The notes beneath the pieces were generated by a model. That model had not been told where the DNA came from. It made no database searches and saw only the letters and a program-made list of their open reading frames with translations. The translations under genes and the position numbers were made by a program. From contig CAZVRZ010000038.1 of NCBI GenBank assembly GCA_964629965.1, forward strand, positions 1-38,515: 38,515 nt of DNA, written 5' to 3'. The DNA is from CAZVRZ01 sp964629965. Its GTDB lineage: Bacteria; Chloroflexota; Anaerolineae; Anaerolineales; UBA4823. The number at the start of each line of letters is the position of its first letter. The stretch's first letter is position 1. Below are positions 24,718 through 34,092 of this stretch, in pieces.

Positions 24718-25860
24718 TTACCAGAAATAAGTTTGGTAAGCGGGGCGTTTACCATTCAGGAGTATGAATGGGGCGGCGCGTTTTGGGTTTACACCAAGTT
24801 TAGTGAGACTGCTCAGGTCCCGTATCGGCTGAATACCGCGTTGAGCCAGGATTATCTGGACGCCTTTTATCCCGATGCCAGGTACGCGCAGCAACTCTTC
24901 TCGGCTGGCGTTGTTTAGGTCCACAGGTTCACCTGCAAGATGAAGCTTGGCCCAGGCCAATTTGGGGTCTGTTTCTAGCGGAAGGAAACCGCTTTGCTCG
25001 AAAGGCAGCTCTTCCAGATCGAAGCCATAATCACGGAGTAGAAAAGATGCCTGGTAAAGCCGGTTTTGTCGCTGTAAAGGCGTGGAGGGCTGGTTTTCTA
25101 AAGGTGTATCTTCGATGGGTGAAAAAGCGGAATAATAGGCACGTCGCAGGTGCATATCCCTGTATAGATGCTGAGTGGTTGTTAATAATTCCAGATCGCT
25201 CTCGCCTACTGCTCCAACCACGAATTGAGTAGTCGAAGATGGCCAATAACCTTTCCAGGCCCGTTGACCAGGTTGGTTGTATCGAATTTCATCGATCCAA
25301 CGCAGTGGTTGGATCAATTCATCTACAAACTGCTTGCGTGGCGCCAGTAAATTCAAGCGGTGAGTATTGGGCGCTTCCAGGTTGATCGAAACTCGGTCAG
25401 CTAACAGCATTGCTTTCCACACCTGGTCTCGTTCTGCGCCGGGCATGATCTTCAAATGAATATAACCTTGGAATGCATGCTTGCGGCGCAGCAGTTCTGC
25501 GGTCGCGATGAGCTTGTCCTGAGTTGTAATACCGCCGTGAGCGATGCCAGAGCTAAGGAAGATGCCTTCCACCGCGCCTGCCCGGTGTAATGTCATAAAA
25601 GCCTGTGCCATTTCATCGGGTTGAAAAGAAGCACGGCGAAAATCGCGACCAACTCGAAATGGACAATAATAACAATTGCGTTCGCAGGCAGAAGTCAGCA
25701 GAGTTTTTAATAATTTGATCTGTTGCCCGTTTGGCAAAACAGCATGGCCGATATACAGATCGTCTTTCAGCCTTGCACCAATTTGGGGGCAGCCTGTATC
25801 TTCTGCCGGTTCCAGGTGCATCTGGGCTGTCAGTAGTTTCAAGGTCTCTATAGCATTCAT
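24718..25860 (-). CDS. Radical SAM protein with C-terminal helix-hairpin-helix (putative DNA modification/repair)
   Basis: A 380-residue protein whose radical SAM cluster motif is C59xxxC63xxC66 (CERNCYYC). It ends with an HhH DNA-binding motif near residues 312-345 (LNNASREELLRVPGIGIKG). This architecture matches the family annotated as putative DNA modification/repair radical SAM protein, whose reaction is not known. The promoter is near-ideal and its predicted start falls on the ATG, so the mRNA should be leaderless. The partner gene often linked to this family is not next to it here. Confidence 0.85.
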   Translation of the reverse strand: MNAIETLKLLTAQMHLEPAEDTGCPQIGARLKDDLYIGHAVLPNGQQIKLLKTLLTSACERNCYYCPFRVGRDFRRASFQPDEMAQAFMTLHRAGAVEGIFLSSGIAHGGITTQDKLIATAELLRRKHAFQGYIHLKIMPGAERDQVWKAMLLADRVSINLEAPNTHRLNLLAPRKQFVDELIQPLRWIDEIRYNQPGQRAWKGYWPSSTTQFVVGAVGESDLELLTTTQHLYRDMHLRRAYYSAFSPIEDTPLENQPSTPLQRQNRLYQASFLLRDYGFDLEELPFEQSGFLPLETDPKLAWAKLHLAGEPVDLNNASREELLRVPGIGIKGVQIILAQRGIQPIRDLSSLTKLGVNPKRAAPFILLNGKRPAYQTYFW

Positions 25861-25866
25861 GTCTTA

Positions 25867-25894
25867 ATTATAGAACAAATGATCGCTTTGTCAA
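25867..25894 (-). promoter_or_regulatory. Consensus promoter giving a leaderless radical SAM mRNA
   Basis: On the minus strand TTGACA (25894-25889) and TATAAT (25872-25867) are both perfect and 16 bp apart. Six bases separate the -10 from the ATG at 25860, so transcription should begin at or next to the start codon. Confidence 0.8.
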
Positions 25895-25928
25895 CCTTAG
25901 AACTTGAAAAATGTCAGCAGTTTTTATA

Positions 25929-26411
25929 TCACTTTGAGATGATACCCTTATCAATCAATAAGGTTTCTATTTCCCTGGCATGCTCGTATTCATGATGCAC
26001 AAATATTTTTACCAGGTCGTTCATCGTGCCTTTTGGTCCCCAAGGAAATATCAAGGGTTGTTGGAATTTGTCAGCGGGCATTTCGAGAATAGCCTTTTTG
26101 AGCAACTGGCGGGTGGTTTCGTATTCCTGGCGGGAGCGTTCCAGAGGCAGTGATTCGCGGGTTGTTACCGTTTCTGCATTGTAATAATCGATGCCGCGCG
26201 GTGCAGTCACTACGGGAACATCGTCGCGGGCATGCGCGCGTAATGATGCCAGTACGGCATCATCCCAACCGGCGATATGATCTATCAATTCTTTTAGGTG
26301 CCAGGGCGGGTAAATATCCATCTTTGCATCGAGATGAACCAACAGCGCATCTAAATGTGCTCTGGCGTTATCGAGGATAGCGATCAATTCTAATTTCTCA
26401 TTGCTTATCAT
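25929..26411 (-). CDS. DinB-like (ClbS/DfsB-type) four-helix protein
   Basis: A 160-residue four-helix-bundle protein of the DinB/YfiT superfamily. The expected metal ligands are present: His45 (ELIDHIAGWDD) and the HHxYEH motif (H140, H144). These proteins include thiol transferases, the colibactin self-protection hydrolase ClbS and many uncharacterised members, so the reaction is open. AAGGAG lies 7 nt before the ATG. It follows the GH94-like gene by 15 nt and is likely co-transcribed. Confidence 0.8.
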   Translation of the reverse strand: MISNEKLELIAILDNARAHLDALLVHLDAKMDIYPPWHLKELIDHIAGWDDAVLASLRAHARDDVPVVTAPRGIDYYNAETVTTRESLPLERSRQEYETTRQLLKKAILEMPADKFQQPLIFPWGPKGTMNDLVKIFVHHEYEHAREIETLLIDKGIISK

Positions 26412-26426
26412 AGTTATCTCCTTCCG

Positions 26427-29147
26427 TTACACCTTCGTTACCGGGGTTAGCTCGACCGAGATACAGATTAATTCATCTTGATTCAGGGAATCGATGGCCT
26501 GGCGAAGAATTTCAAAACAGCCATTGTTTGAACTGCTGTTCATGAGTTGGCCGTTGAAGCGTACTATTCCGACTTTATAGTCACCCACTTCCAACCGAGA
26601 AGGATTGTGATAGGTAACGCTGAGTGGATGCCCGGCAAAGTAGAGCCAAATGGTGACTTTGCCAGAATCATCGAATTGGGCGGATGTCAGCGCAGGATCC
26701 AGGATAAGGTTACCTAATTTGCCTCGCACGCCAAAACTCCGGGTGATCAAGGTTAACAGATACCAGCTCGCAGAGCCTGTCAGATAAGGATAAACGCCCC
26801 GGCCGCGACGGGAAAAATATTCTGGCAAGCCCGGGTACATGCGGCTGACGGGAAAATCTACGCTTTGACTGTAGATGCGCTCCAAGGTTTCATAAGCTTT
26901 GCCTGCATAGCCTCGTTCGTAAAGCGCATATGCATACATGACAGCCATGTGACTGAACATGGCGCCATTTTCTTTATGCCCGTAAGCGAAGCCAAAACAG
27001 CGCCCTACGTTCAAGAGTACATCTTGAAAATCAGTGTTCAACCGGTATCCACCCACCCGGCGATCCCAAAGATAATGATGGGTAGCTTCCAAGAGTTGTT
27101 CTGTTTGTTCGGCGCTGGCAATGCCTGACATTAAGGTGAATACTTGCCCTGTCAACGTCATGCGTACGCCTTGTGGAAATTCGCCTTCTAAGCGTTGTCC
27201 ATCGTTGTCATAGTAACCATTAAACCACCCGTAACCGGTTTCGGTTTGGATCCATTCTCGTGTGCGGATATGGTTGATCATCCAACGGGATTTGTTTTCC
27301 AGATCCCTGGCCAATGCATCCAGGCTGATATGAACTTTTCGACCCGAGATGGTCCGGCTGACACTTTCAAAGTATGTTTCTAATAGCTGGCGTTTCACCT
27401 CAACAGAGTCGTAATTGGATTTCTGTTGCAAAGTATCCAACAGTATTAATAATTCTCCGAAAATTTCAATGTCATTGACGCCTGACCGTGATAATGCATT
27501 GACTAATTCGGCCAATACATGTAGATTGCCTGCATACATGGCGGAAAAAGCCACGCTCTCGCCACGCTGACGCGCCATATCCATGCCGTCATTCCAATCT
27601 GCACCTTCCAACAGGATGTGATTGTGCTCACCTACGTTGAAGAAAGCGGTCAGGTGTTGCAACAGGAGATGTTCGATGATCGTACCGCGATAGATTTCAC
27701 CATCTGTAGTTCGCAGCCTGGTGCCTTGTTCGGTAGACCAACTCACATCGAAAGCCTGGGCGCGATGCGTATGTCCATCATGAAAATATTCCTGTTCTCG
27801 CAGCAGGAAAGCCAGGTCGCCAGTTTGGTCAATATACAGGTGCGTTGTGAGCAAAGGCCAGGCGCCATGATCCATCCAAACGCGTGGAATATTGTTCCGG
27901 TCAGCTTTGAACTCACCGGGATTATTACCAATGATGGTTGCATTACTGCCATCCAGGCGCACACCGGCAAAGTTGCCCAAAAGCAGATGATCCACTGGTC
28001 CTGTATCTAATAATAAAAGCGCCAGGATATCTTGCCAAAGATCGCGCCAACCGCGCCCGCCACGACCATAATCGTGATATGGCAGAAATGAATTCCCCAT
28101 CAAGCGTCGCAGAGTAGGTTGCAAAGTCACCCATTTAATCCACCGGTCAAACTGCGGATCGCTGGTGAATATCTCTAAAGACGATAGGCGCTTCTTCCAG
28201 AACGATTTTACTTCCTCCAGGCAGGCCTCAAAGCGACCCACGCTACCGTAGGCCTCAATTAAGGCGTCTGGCACATCTTCGGGAGCAAGTATCGCTAATA
28301 TCAAAATGTAAGAATGAGCTTCTCCGGGCTGTAGGGTGAGTGGAGAAAAGCGCAATCCGCCCATGGCTTCATAACCATCAATGCTTGCTCCAACGGGGAG
28401 CGGTTTAATGTTTTCATCGCACACTGCTGCCGGCCAATCAAGGTTGCCGCCCTCACCAATAAAATCTTCCAATACCGGGAAAAAACCTATTGGAGCACGA
28501 CCATCTTGTTCTGTACCCAACACAGCATAGAGCAAGCTGTTGGGCTGGTGGCCGCGTTCATCGAAAGAGAGCGTAGGCCGAACGAAAACACCATATTCCT
28601 GGCAGCGGATACGATGTAGCAGCGAGGTGACGTGGCGATGGTCGCGCAGATTATCGGCTGACCGTCCATAGATGGGAATGGCGGCCGTTGGCGCCAGGCT
28701 GAGGGGTTGTGAATCTGTATTGCACAAGGTTATTCTTATTAACTCAACATGGTGCCGGCTGACAGGCACAATGGTGGTGATTTCTGCCCGTAGATGTAAG
28801 CGATTATTTTGGCGGATGATCTTATGCCAGAGAAATCCTGCTTGCACGGTTGTGCTATCTTCCTGGCTAGCGATTTGAGCAGCCGAATTTCCCGTCACCG
28901 ACCAGGGGGCTGCTCCTTGAATCGTGACCCAGAAATTACGTGCTGCACGGCTGGTATGGAGATCTTCGACAGATACTGGGGGTAGTAAATAGCTATGTTG
29001 GCTGGTCTTGGCATCACCGTGTAATGTAGGGGTGACTACCGAAATCATTCCGGCTTCGTTGACAAGAGGAAAATATAGATAGCTGGTTCGATCTGGCTCA
29101 TCCAGGGAAAAAATGGCTTCGTTGTTCAGGAATTTCCAAGATTTCAT
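26427..29147 (-). CDS. GH94-like glycoside phosphorylase / GH36-type hydrolase domain protein
   Basis: A 906-residue cytosolic enzyme with an N-terminal beta-sandwich domain (about 1-290) and an (alpha/alpha)6 barrel. The barrel has YHDYGRGGRGWRDLWQD and the acid motif DWNDG at 517-521, both characteristic of inverting beta-glucoside phosphorylases such as cellobiose phosphorylase. Such enzymes release a sugar 1-phosphate. The best family is uncertain: it could be GH94 or a related phosphorylase family, and the sugar cannot be named. GGAG precedes ATG 29147, which replaces an upstream frame opening at 29216. It leads the two-gene unit with the DinB-like protein. Confidence 0.82.
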   Translation of the reverse strand: MKSWKFLNNEAIFSLDEPDRTSYLYFPLVNEAGMISVVTPTLHGDAKTSQHSYLLPPVSVEDLHTSRAARNFWVTIQGAAPWSVTGNSAAQIASQEDSTTVQAGFLWHKIIRQNNRLHLRAEITTIVPVSRHHVELIRITLCNTDSQPLSLAPTAAIPIYGRSADNLRDHRHVTSLLHRIRCQEYGVFVRPTLSFDERGHQPNSLLYAVLGTEQDGRAPIGFFPVLEDFIGEGGNLDWPAAVCDENIKPLPVGASIDGYEAMGGLRFSPLTLQPGEAHSYILILAILAPEDVPDALIEAYGSVGRFEACLEEVKSFWKKRLSSLEIFTSDPQFDRWIKWVTLQPTLRRLMGNSFLPYHDYGRGGRGWRDLWQDILALLLLDTGPVDHLLLGNFAGVRLDGSNATIIGNNPGEFKADRNNIPRVWMDHGAWPLLTTHLYIDQTGDLAFLLREQEYFHDGHTHRAQAFDVSWSTEQGTRLRTTDGEIYRGTIIEHLLLQHLTAFFNVGEHNHILLEGADWNDGMDMARQRGESVAFSAMYAGNLHVLAELVNALSRSGVNDIEIFGELLILLDTLQQKSNYDSVEVKRQLLETYFESVSRTISGRKVHISLDALARDLENKSRWMINHIRTREWIQTETGYGWFNGYYDNDGQRLEGEFPQGVRMTLTGQVFTLMSGIASAEQTEQLLEATHHYLWDRRVGGYRLNTDFQDVLLNVGRCFGFAYGHKENGAMFSHMAVMYAYALYERGYAGKAYETLERIYSQSVDFPVSRMYPGLPEYFSRRGRGVYPYLTGSASWYLLTLITRSFGVRGKLGNLILDPALTSAQFDDSGKVTIWLYFAGHPLSVTYHNPSRLEVGDYKVGIVRFNGQLMNSSSNNGCFEILRQAIDSLNQDELICISVELTPVTKV

Positions 29148-29186
29148 TGAGTTCTCCGGAATGCAAGGATAAAAAGTGTTCCTTGG

Positions 29187-29216
29187 ATTATCACATAAAA
29201 ATGGAGAAATGGGCAA
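29187..29216 (-). promoter_or_regulatory. Promoter candidate of the GH94-like gene
   Basis: On the minus strand TTGCCC (29216-29211) and GATAAT (29192-29187) are 18 bp apart, about 40 nt before the start codon. Confidence 0.4.
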
Positions 29217-29282
29217 GATTACTATAGCCGGGCATAGCAGAACCTAAAGAGTGTATTGTTAAGTTTTCGACAATGCTCAAAC

Positions 29283-30353
29283 TTATTCGGGCAACCCACT
29301 GGCTTTTGCAGCCGCGGCAGAGCGAGTGTGTATATTCAGTTTTTTGAAAATCGATTTCAGGTGGCGTTTTACCGTGTTGGGAGAGATGAACAAAGTATCC
29401 GATATTTCTTTGTTGGTAACTCCCCGGCCAAGTAGGGCCAGTACCTCGCGTTCGCGGCTGGTTAGCGTTGCCAGGGCTGGATCGAGATTGGGTTTGTTTG
29501 TTTCTGCCTGGCTGGCTATCAGGTCTTCTAGAGCCTGGCGAAAAGCCTGGCGGCTAAAGGTTTGTTTTTGAAGGTAGGCGAAAATATGCAGGTCGGCATA
29601 TAAGAGATCGATTTCTTCAGGGATTCCAACTCCACTGACTACGATGGCTGGGACCCCCATTTCATTCAAGCTTGCTAACAACCGGCGGCCTTCAGGCACC
29701 ACCTCGGGCGCAGATGATTTCTCCACACCGGATAGCGAGAGATCCACAACCGCCAGGGAGATTGCTTCGCGCTGCATCACCCCCAGCACTTCTCCATAGC
29801 TGATACAGGCACGTACACGGAATTTGGCGTCACTTACTATTTCACTCAAAATAGCGCGCCATCCAGCATCATCATCGATTACCAGCGCCATTGGCAGTGG
29901 AAGCGCTGGGGCGGGCGCAGACGCAGAATATTTAGTATTTATACGCGGTGTCCCAGGTACAGTAGGGGGTGATGCCAGGGCGCGTTGAATGGTTTCAAGA
30001 AAAATTTGTCTCTGAAAAGATGCTTTTTGCAAGCATGTGAAGGCTCCATATTCGGTCAGAGCGCTGACTGCAATATCTACCGTTGCATAGCCACTCAATA
30101 AAATAGCGGCACAGCCAGGATTGCTCTGGCGCAAAAATCGCAGGATCTGTAATCCATCCTGGTTCGTATGGTCTGTTCCAGCCAGCGATAGATCGACCAC
30201 TGCCACACGGTGAATATTTGACTTAATGACAGGCAGGGCTTCTTCAACACTGGAAGCAATATCAACATTCAGGCCAGCATCCGTTAAAAGCTCTTTTAGA
30301 ATTGCTTGCCAGGTATGATCATCATCAATAACCAGCGCACGAAGCTTTCTCAT
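29283..30353 (-). CDS. Response regulator with two receiver domains and a LuxR-type HTH
   Basis: A 356-residue transcription regulator. Receiver 1 (about 3-120) has VIDDD, the phosphoacceptor in VVDLSLAG and the conserved Lys in CLQKASF. Receiver 2 (about 160-285) repeats the pattern with VIDDD, VVDLSLSG and YLQKQTF, so both look phosphorylatable. The C-terminal LuxR/NarL HTH is SREREVLALLGRG...SPNTVKRHLKSIF. ATG 30353 lies 4 nt after the kinase stop, so translation is coupled; earlier in-frame codons fall inside the kinase gene. The paired kinase is the likely phosphodonor. Targets are unknown. Confidence 0.92.
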   Translation of the reverse strand: MRKLRALVIDDDHTWQAILKELLTDAGLNVDIASSVEEALPVIKSNIHRVAVVDLSLAGTDHTNQDGLQILRFLRQSNPGCAAILLSGYATVDIAVSALTEYGAFTCLQKASFQRQIFLETIQRALASPPTVPGTPRINTKYSASAPAPALPLPMALVIDDDAGWRAILSEIVSDAKFRVRACISYGEVLGVMQREAISLAVVDLSLSGVEKSSAPEVVPEGRRLLASLNEMGVPAIVVSGVGIPEEIDLLYADLHIFAYLQKQTFSRQAFRQALEDLIASQAETNKPNLDPALATLTSREREVLALLGRGVTNKEISDTLFISPNTVKRHLKSIFKKLNIHTRSAAAAKASGLPE

Positions 30354-30357
30354 CAGT

Positions 30358-32559
30358 TTATTCTTCCTGATAGGGTAGGCGCAAGCGGAAACTTGCTCCG
30401 TGTTGCCCATCGCTTTCAATCTGTACATTTCCACCGAGACGGGACATCCAGGTTTTGACCCACCACAACCCAAAACCAAGGCGGCCTGCTGTGCTCGCTG
30501 GGCGCTCGTTATCGCCTGCTCGGTCTGAATAATGCAGCTCGAAGATGCGATCATGTATCTCGAGCGGAATTCCCGGGCCTGTATCTTTGACAGTCACTTC
30601 GATCCAGCCAGGCCCTACAGTGCCGCGTACGATAATGTTCCCATGATTTTGCATCGCTTCGATCGCATTTTCAAACAGGTTGCTAAAAACAAGCGTCAGT
30701 CCATGTTTGCCACTATGAACCAGTGGAAGCCCGTCTACTCCGCTTAAATCTATTTTTATGCTATTGGGCAGCTTGATGGAACGACAGGCCTCGGATGCGC
30801 ATTCGGCGATGCTTACCTGGCTGCGCCGGACAGGACGCAGGTTTGAGAGGGTTTCCTGAACGCTGTGTATTGCTTCAGTGGCGCTGCGTTCGATTTCTGC
30901 CAGGTTTTTGGCCAGATATGAGTCGGCTTTTAAGGCGGCGGCGGATTTGTCTTGAATTCCCTGGATGCGTACAGGAATTGAGCCAACCTTATTGTTGAGA
31001 TTATGGAGCAGGTTGGCGGCAATATCGCCAATAGCGGCAAATGTTTCAGCAATCGCCTGGTGCTTTTGCATTTGACCAAATGCTCGCTCGTGCTCGGCGT
31101 TTTGAAATGCCAACGCAGCATATTCTGCCAGGCAGTTTAGAACTTTAGAATCCCATTCAGAACCGGCTGCGCGAGCCGGTTGGCCCTCTGCCAGTAGTAC
31201 ACTGAATGCTCCTATCGGTTGCCGGTCTGGACCGGCCAGGAGTGGTGTAGCGATGACGAGCGGATTCACAGGCCCCGGCATGGCTGGCGCAAGCAGTTTG
31301 GTGACGTACTGCGCAGTATGTATCAACGCAGGGTTTTGCAGATCTTCCGGACTACCAACCAACGTGAGTGGTTCCAGTTCACTCTCGCGTAGCAGCCAAA
31401 TACAACTGGCGCGCGCATTTAACAGATTGCAAGTCAACTCAACCAGCCGGCTTAATACTTGTTGGCATGGTTGCATGGGCAGCAACTGGGCGATTTCTTG
31501 CAGTGCGTCTAGCAGGCGTACCTCTTGGATAGCAACCACAGCTTGTGTAGCTAATGCTTGCAGCGAATGGCTGTCTTCTTCGCTGAAGGCATTGGGCTCT
31601 GTTGATTCGAGATTCAATACCCCTTGTAGTTGACCGCTGGCGCCGATCAAAGGCACAGCTAATTCTGACCGCATCTCAATTCCATCTGCCAGCGGATAAT
31701 AAATTCGATTCCAAGGAGGTAGGCGCAAATCTGAGATCAAGGCCGGCTGGCGGTGAAGGGCTACCCAACCCATAATGCTCTGGTCTTGAATGGATAAATT
31801 CTCGACGTTTGGTTTGGCAAGAGATCCTGCAGTGATTGCACTTGTTAGCAAGTATTGGTTGCCAGGATCAACAAGACGGAAGTTTCCATACCGGGCATTG
31901 GTTATTTCCAATGCCATTTCCAGGATGGCCTCGAGTGTCTCATCCAGGCGTAAACGAGAAGAAATGATCAATCCTGCACGTTGCAGGCGATTGATTTCTC
32001 CTTCTTTGCGAGCCAGGCTGCGCTGCATGTACGAAAGCCACTGCATTTGGTAGAGAGCCATGGCAGCCTGGTTAACGAAATTCTCAAGTAATAGCAACTC
32101 CAAACGAGAGAAGAGACGTACTTCTGGTAAGTAGACATAGAGAACTCCCAGCGTTTGCCCCCCCGCTGCCAGAGGAAAAGCTGCAACGGTGCGGGCGCCG
32201 GCTTCGCTGAGCAAGGGATGCATACTGATGCCAGGTTTTTCGTAAGATAGTGCTACCTGTCCCTGGCTGATTGCCAATTGTCCCAGGCCATTGGAGCGTG
32301 GTTTTGCATCCGGGGTGATGGAGAGCGGGCCTGCTGAGAAACAGACAGAAGGGTCAAATTGCTGGGTGATTTGATTGTAGGTATGGATGATAGCAGAAGA
32401 GCCAGGGATCACTTGTATGGCGCTTTTAACGATGAATTGCAACCTTTCAGGTATTTCGTTGACATCCTGTGGGGTCATCCGGTTGATAGCTGCCCCAGTG
32501 TCATTCAGGTTGGTCAATGTATCGAGGAACCGTTGGTCGATATCTTTTTGTGAATCCAT
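30358..32559 (-). CDS. Soluble GAF-domain sensor histidine kinase
   Basis: A 733-residue kinase with no membrane segment, so it senses a cytosolic signal. Three GAF-like regions are visible (about 35-170, 205-345 and 365-505), the second the clearest (IMGWVALHRQPALI...AVPLIG...GVLNLES). The phosphoacceptor His519 lies in LLHNLNNKVGS, an HxLNN type of H-box rather than the classical HExxxP. The ATPase domain has the N box NLFENAIEAM, DTGPGIP and GFGLWWVK. No ribosome site precedes the ATG; an extended -10 element lies 7 nt before it. It is encoded directly upstream of the double-receiver regulator. Confidence 0.9.
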   Translation of the reverse strand: MDSQKDIDQRFLDTLTNLNDTGAAINRMTPQDVNEIPERLQFIVKSAIQVIPGSSAIIHTYNQITQQFDPSVCFSAGPLSITPDAKPRSNGLGQLAISQGQVALSYEKPGISMHPLLSEAGARTVAAFPLAAGGQTLGVLYVYLPEVRLFSRLELLLLENFVNQAAMALYQMQWLSYMQRSLARKEGEINRLQRAGLIISSRLRLDETLEAILEMALEITNARYGNFRLVDPGNQYLLTSAITAGSLAKPNVENLSIQDQSIMGWVALHRQPALISDLRLPPWNRIYYPLADGIEMRSELAVPLIGASGQLQGVLNLESTEPNAFSEEDSHSLQALATQAVVAIQEVRLLDALQEIAQLLPMQPCQQVLSRLVELTCNLLNARASCIWLLRESELEPLTLVGSPEDLQNPALIHTAQYVTKLLAPAMPGPVNPLVIATPLLAGPDRQPIGAFSVLLAEGQPARAAGSEWDSKVLNCLAEYAALAFQNAEHERAFGQMQKHQAIAETFAAIGDIAANLLHNLNNKVGSIPVRIQGIQDKSAAALKADSYLAKNLAEIERSATEAIHSVQETLSNLRPVRRSQVSIAECASEACRSIKLPNSIKIDLSGVDGLPLVHSGKHGLTLVFSNLFENAIEAMQNHGNIIVRGTVGPGWIEVTVKDTGPGIPLEIHDRIFELHYSDRAGDNERPASTAGRLGFGLWWVKTWMSRLGGNVQIESDGQHGASFRLRLPYQEE

Positions 32560-32566
32560 AGCTACG

Positions 32567-32575
32567 ATTGTACCA
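32567..32575 (-). promoter_or_regulatory. Extended -10 of the kinase/regulator operon
   Basis: TGGTACAAT on the minus strand ends 7 nt before the kinase ATG and would give a leaderless mRNA. A second candidate, TATAAT at 32589-32584, lies slightly upstream and would give a short leader without a ribosome site. Confidence 0.5.
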
Positions 32576-32604
32576 GAGCCGCCATTATAGAGAGATAAGA
32601 ATTC

Positions 32605-32646
32605 AAAGGGGGTTGTTGGAGTTACATTGTCTCGCCAACAACCCCC
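32605..32646 (-). terminator. Terminator of glnA
   Basis: A perfect 12-bp stem, GGGGGTTGTTGG (minus strand, 32646-32635) with CCAACAACCCCC (32619-32608), encloses a 15-nt loop. A short T run and an AT-rich tail follow. It lies 31 nt after the glnA stop and separates glnA from the kinase promoter. Confidence 0.75.
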
Positions 32647-32676
32647 ATACCCTGGTTTTGGAGGAAGCTTTATAGA

Positions 32677-34092
32677 TTAAATGTCGAAGTACAACGTGAA
32701 TTCGTGTGGATGCGGTCGCATCCGGATCGGGTCGAGCTCTGCCGTGGTCTTATAAGCGACATAGGCATTGAGCAAATCCATAGTAAAAACATCACCTTTC
32801 GTTAGATAGTCATGATTGGCCTTTAGGGCGTCAAGAACATCGCCTAGCGAGCCGGGTACCTGCTTGATTTGCTTGGCCTCTTCAGCAGGCAGTTCGTACA
32901 AATCCTTATCTACGGGTTCACCCGGATCGATACGATTCTGTATGCCATCCAAACCGGCCATTAACAATGCAGCAAAGCATAGGTATGGATTGCTGGAAGA
33001 ATCGGGCGCGCGGAATTCTATTCGTTTGGCTTTAGGGCTCTTGGAATAAACCGGGATGCGGCAAATGGCGGAGCGGTTACGCTGCGAATAAGCCAGGTTT
33101 ACCGGGGCTTCGAAACCAGGCACAAGGCGGCGAAATGAGTTCGTCGTAGGCGATACAAGGCCTAACAAGGATGATGAATGTTTCAAAAGCCCGCCGATAT
33201 AATATTTTGCCGTATCTGATAACTGAGCGTAACCAGACTCATCATAGAAAACATTATTCTCGCCCTTCCACAAGCTTTGGTGAACATGCATTCCAGATCC
33301 ATTGTCGCCGAAAAGTGGTTTTGGCATGAATGTAGCTGTCAATCCATTTTTGCGAGCCACATTCTTGACGATGTATTTGAAAATCAGCAACTTATCAGCC
33401 ATGTGCGTCAGCGTGTCGAATCGTATCCCAATTTCCGACTGACCGGCAGTAGCTACTTCATGATGATGAATTTCAACGGGGATACCAACTGCTTCTAACG
33501 CCAGTGCAATCCTGCTGCGAACGTCTTGCATTTGATCGGTTGGCGGTACGGGGAAATAACCTCGCTTGGGAGCGATCTGACCGCCGAAATTAGGTTTCCC
33601 TTCTGAGCCCGAATTCCACCAACCCTCTTCGCTATCGATGTAGTAGAAACTGGAATTGGTTCCACCACCATAACGCACATTGTTGAACAAGAAAAATTCT
33701 GCTTCAGGGCCCCAATAACTGGCAGAAGCAATACCGGTTTGTTTCAAGTAGGCTTCAGCTTTTTTGGCGACAAAGCGTGGATCTCGGGAATAAGGCTGGC
33801 GAGTGATCGGATCATAAACATCGCAGATGATCACCATCGTAGGCACTTCTAACACGGGATCAAAGAAGGCCGAATCGGCATCCAACATGAGCAGCATATC
33901 TGATTCGTGGATTTCCTGGAAACCGCGGATGGATGAACCATCAAACCCGATGCCGGTTTCAAAAATATCTTCATCAAATTTATTCGCCGGTATGGTGAAA
34001 TGCTGCCAGGTGCCTGGCAAATCTACAAAGCGCAGATCGATCATTTGCACTTCCTTTGCCATTTTTACAACTTCTTGCGGGGTTTTCGACAT
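32677..34092 (-). CDS. glnA: Glutamine synthetase type I
   Basis: GlnA makes glutamine from glutamate, ammonia and ATP. The 471-residue protein has the GSI landmarks FDGSSIRGF, the metal ligands in GPEAEFFLF and HHHEVATAGQSEIG, and NGSGMHVHQSL. It also has the latch NRSAICRIP and the RIEFRAPD segment. The adenylylation tyrosine is present in DKDLYELPAEE, which marks the GSI-beta type regulated by GlnE. The adjacent divergent glnE fits this. AGGAG precedes the ATG, and TATAAT (34167-34162, minus strand) is its likely -10. Confidence 0.97.
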   Translation of the reverse strand: MSKTPQEVVKMAKEVQMIDLRFVDLPGTWQHFTIPANKFDEDIFETGIGFDGSSIRGFQEIHESDMLLMLDADSAFFDPVLEVPTMVIICDVYDPITRQPYSRDPRFVAKKAEAYLKQTGIASASYWGPEAEFFLFNNVRYGGGTNSSFYYIDSEEGWWNSGSEGKPNFGGQIAPKRGYFPVPPTDQMQDVRSRIALALEAVGIPVEIHHHEVATAGQSEIGIRFDTLTHMADKLLIFKYIVKNVARKNGLTATFMPKPLFGDNGSGMHVHQSLWKGENNVFYDESGYAQLSDTAKYYIGGLLKHSSSLLGLVSPTTNSFRRLVPGFEAPVNLAYSQRNRSAICRIPVYSKSPKAKRIEFRAPDSSSNPYLCFAALLMAGLDGIQNRIDPGEPVDKDLYELPAEEAKQIKQVPGSLGDVLDALKANHDYLTKGDVFTMDLLNAYVAYKTTAELDPIRMRPHPHEFTLYFDI

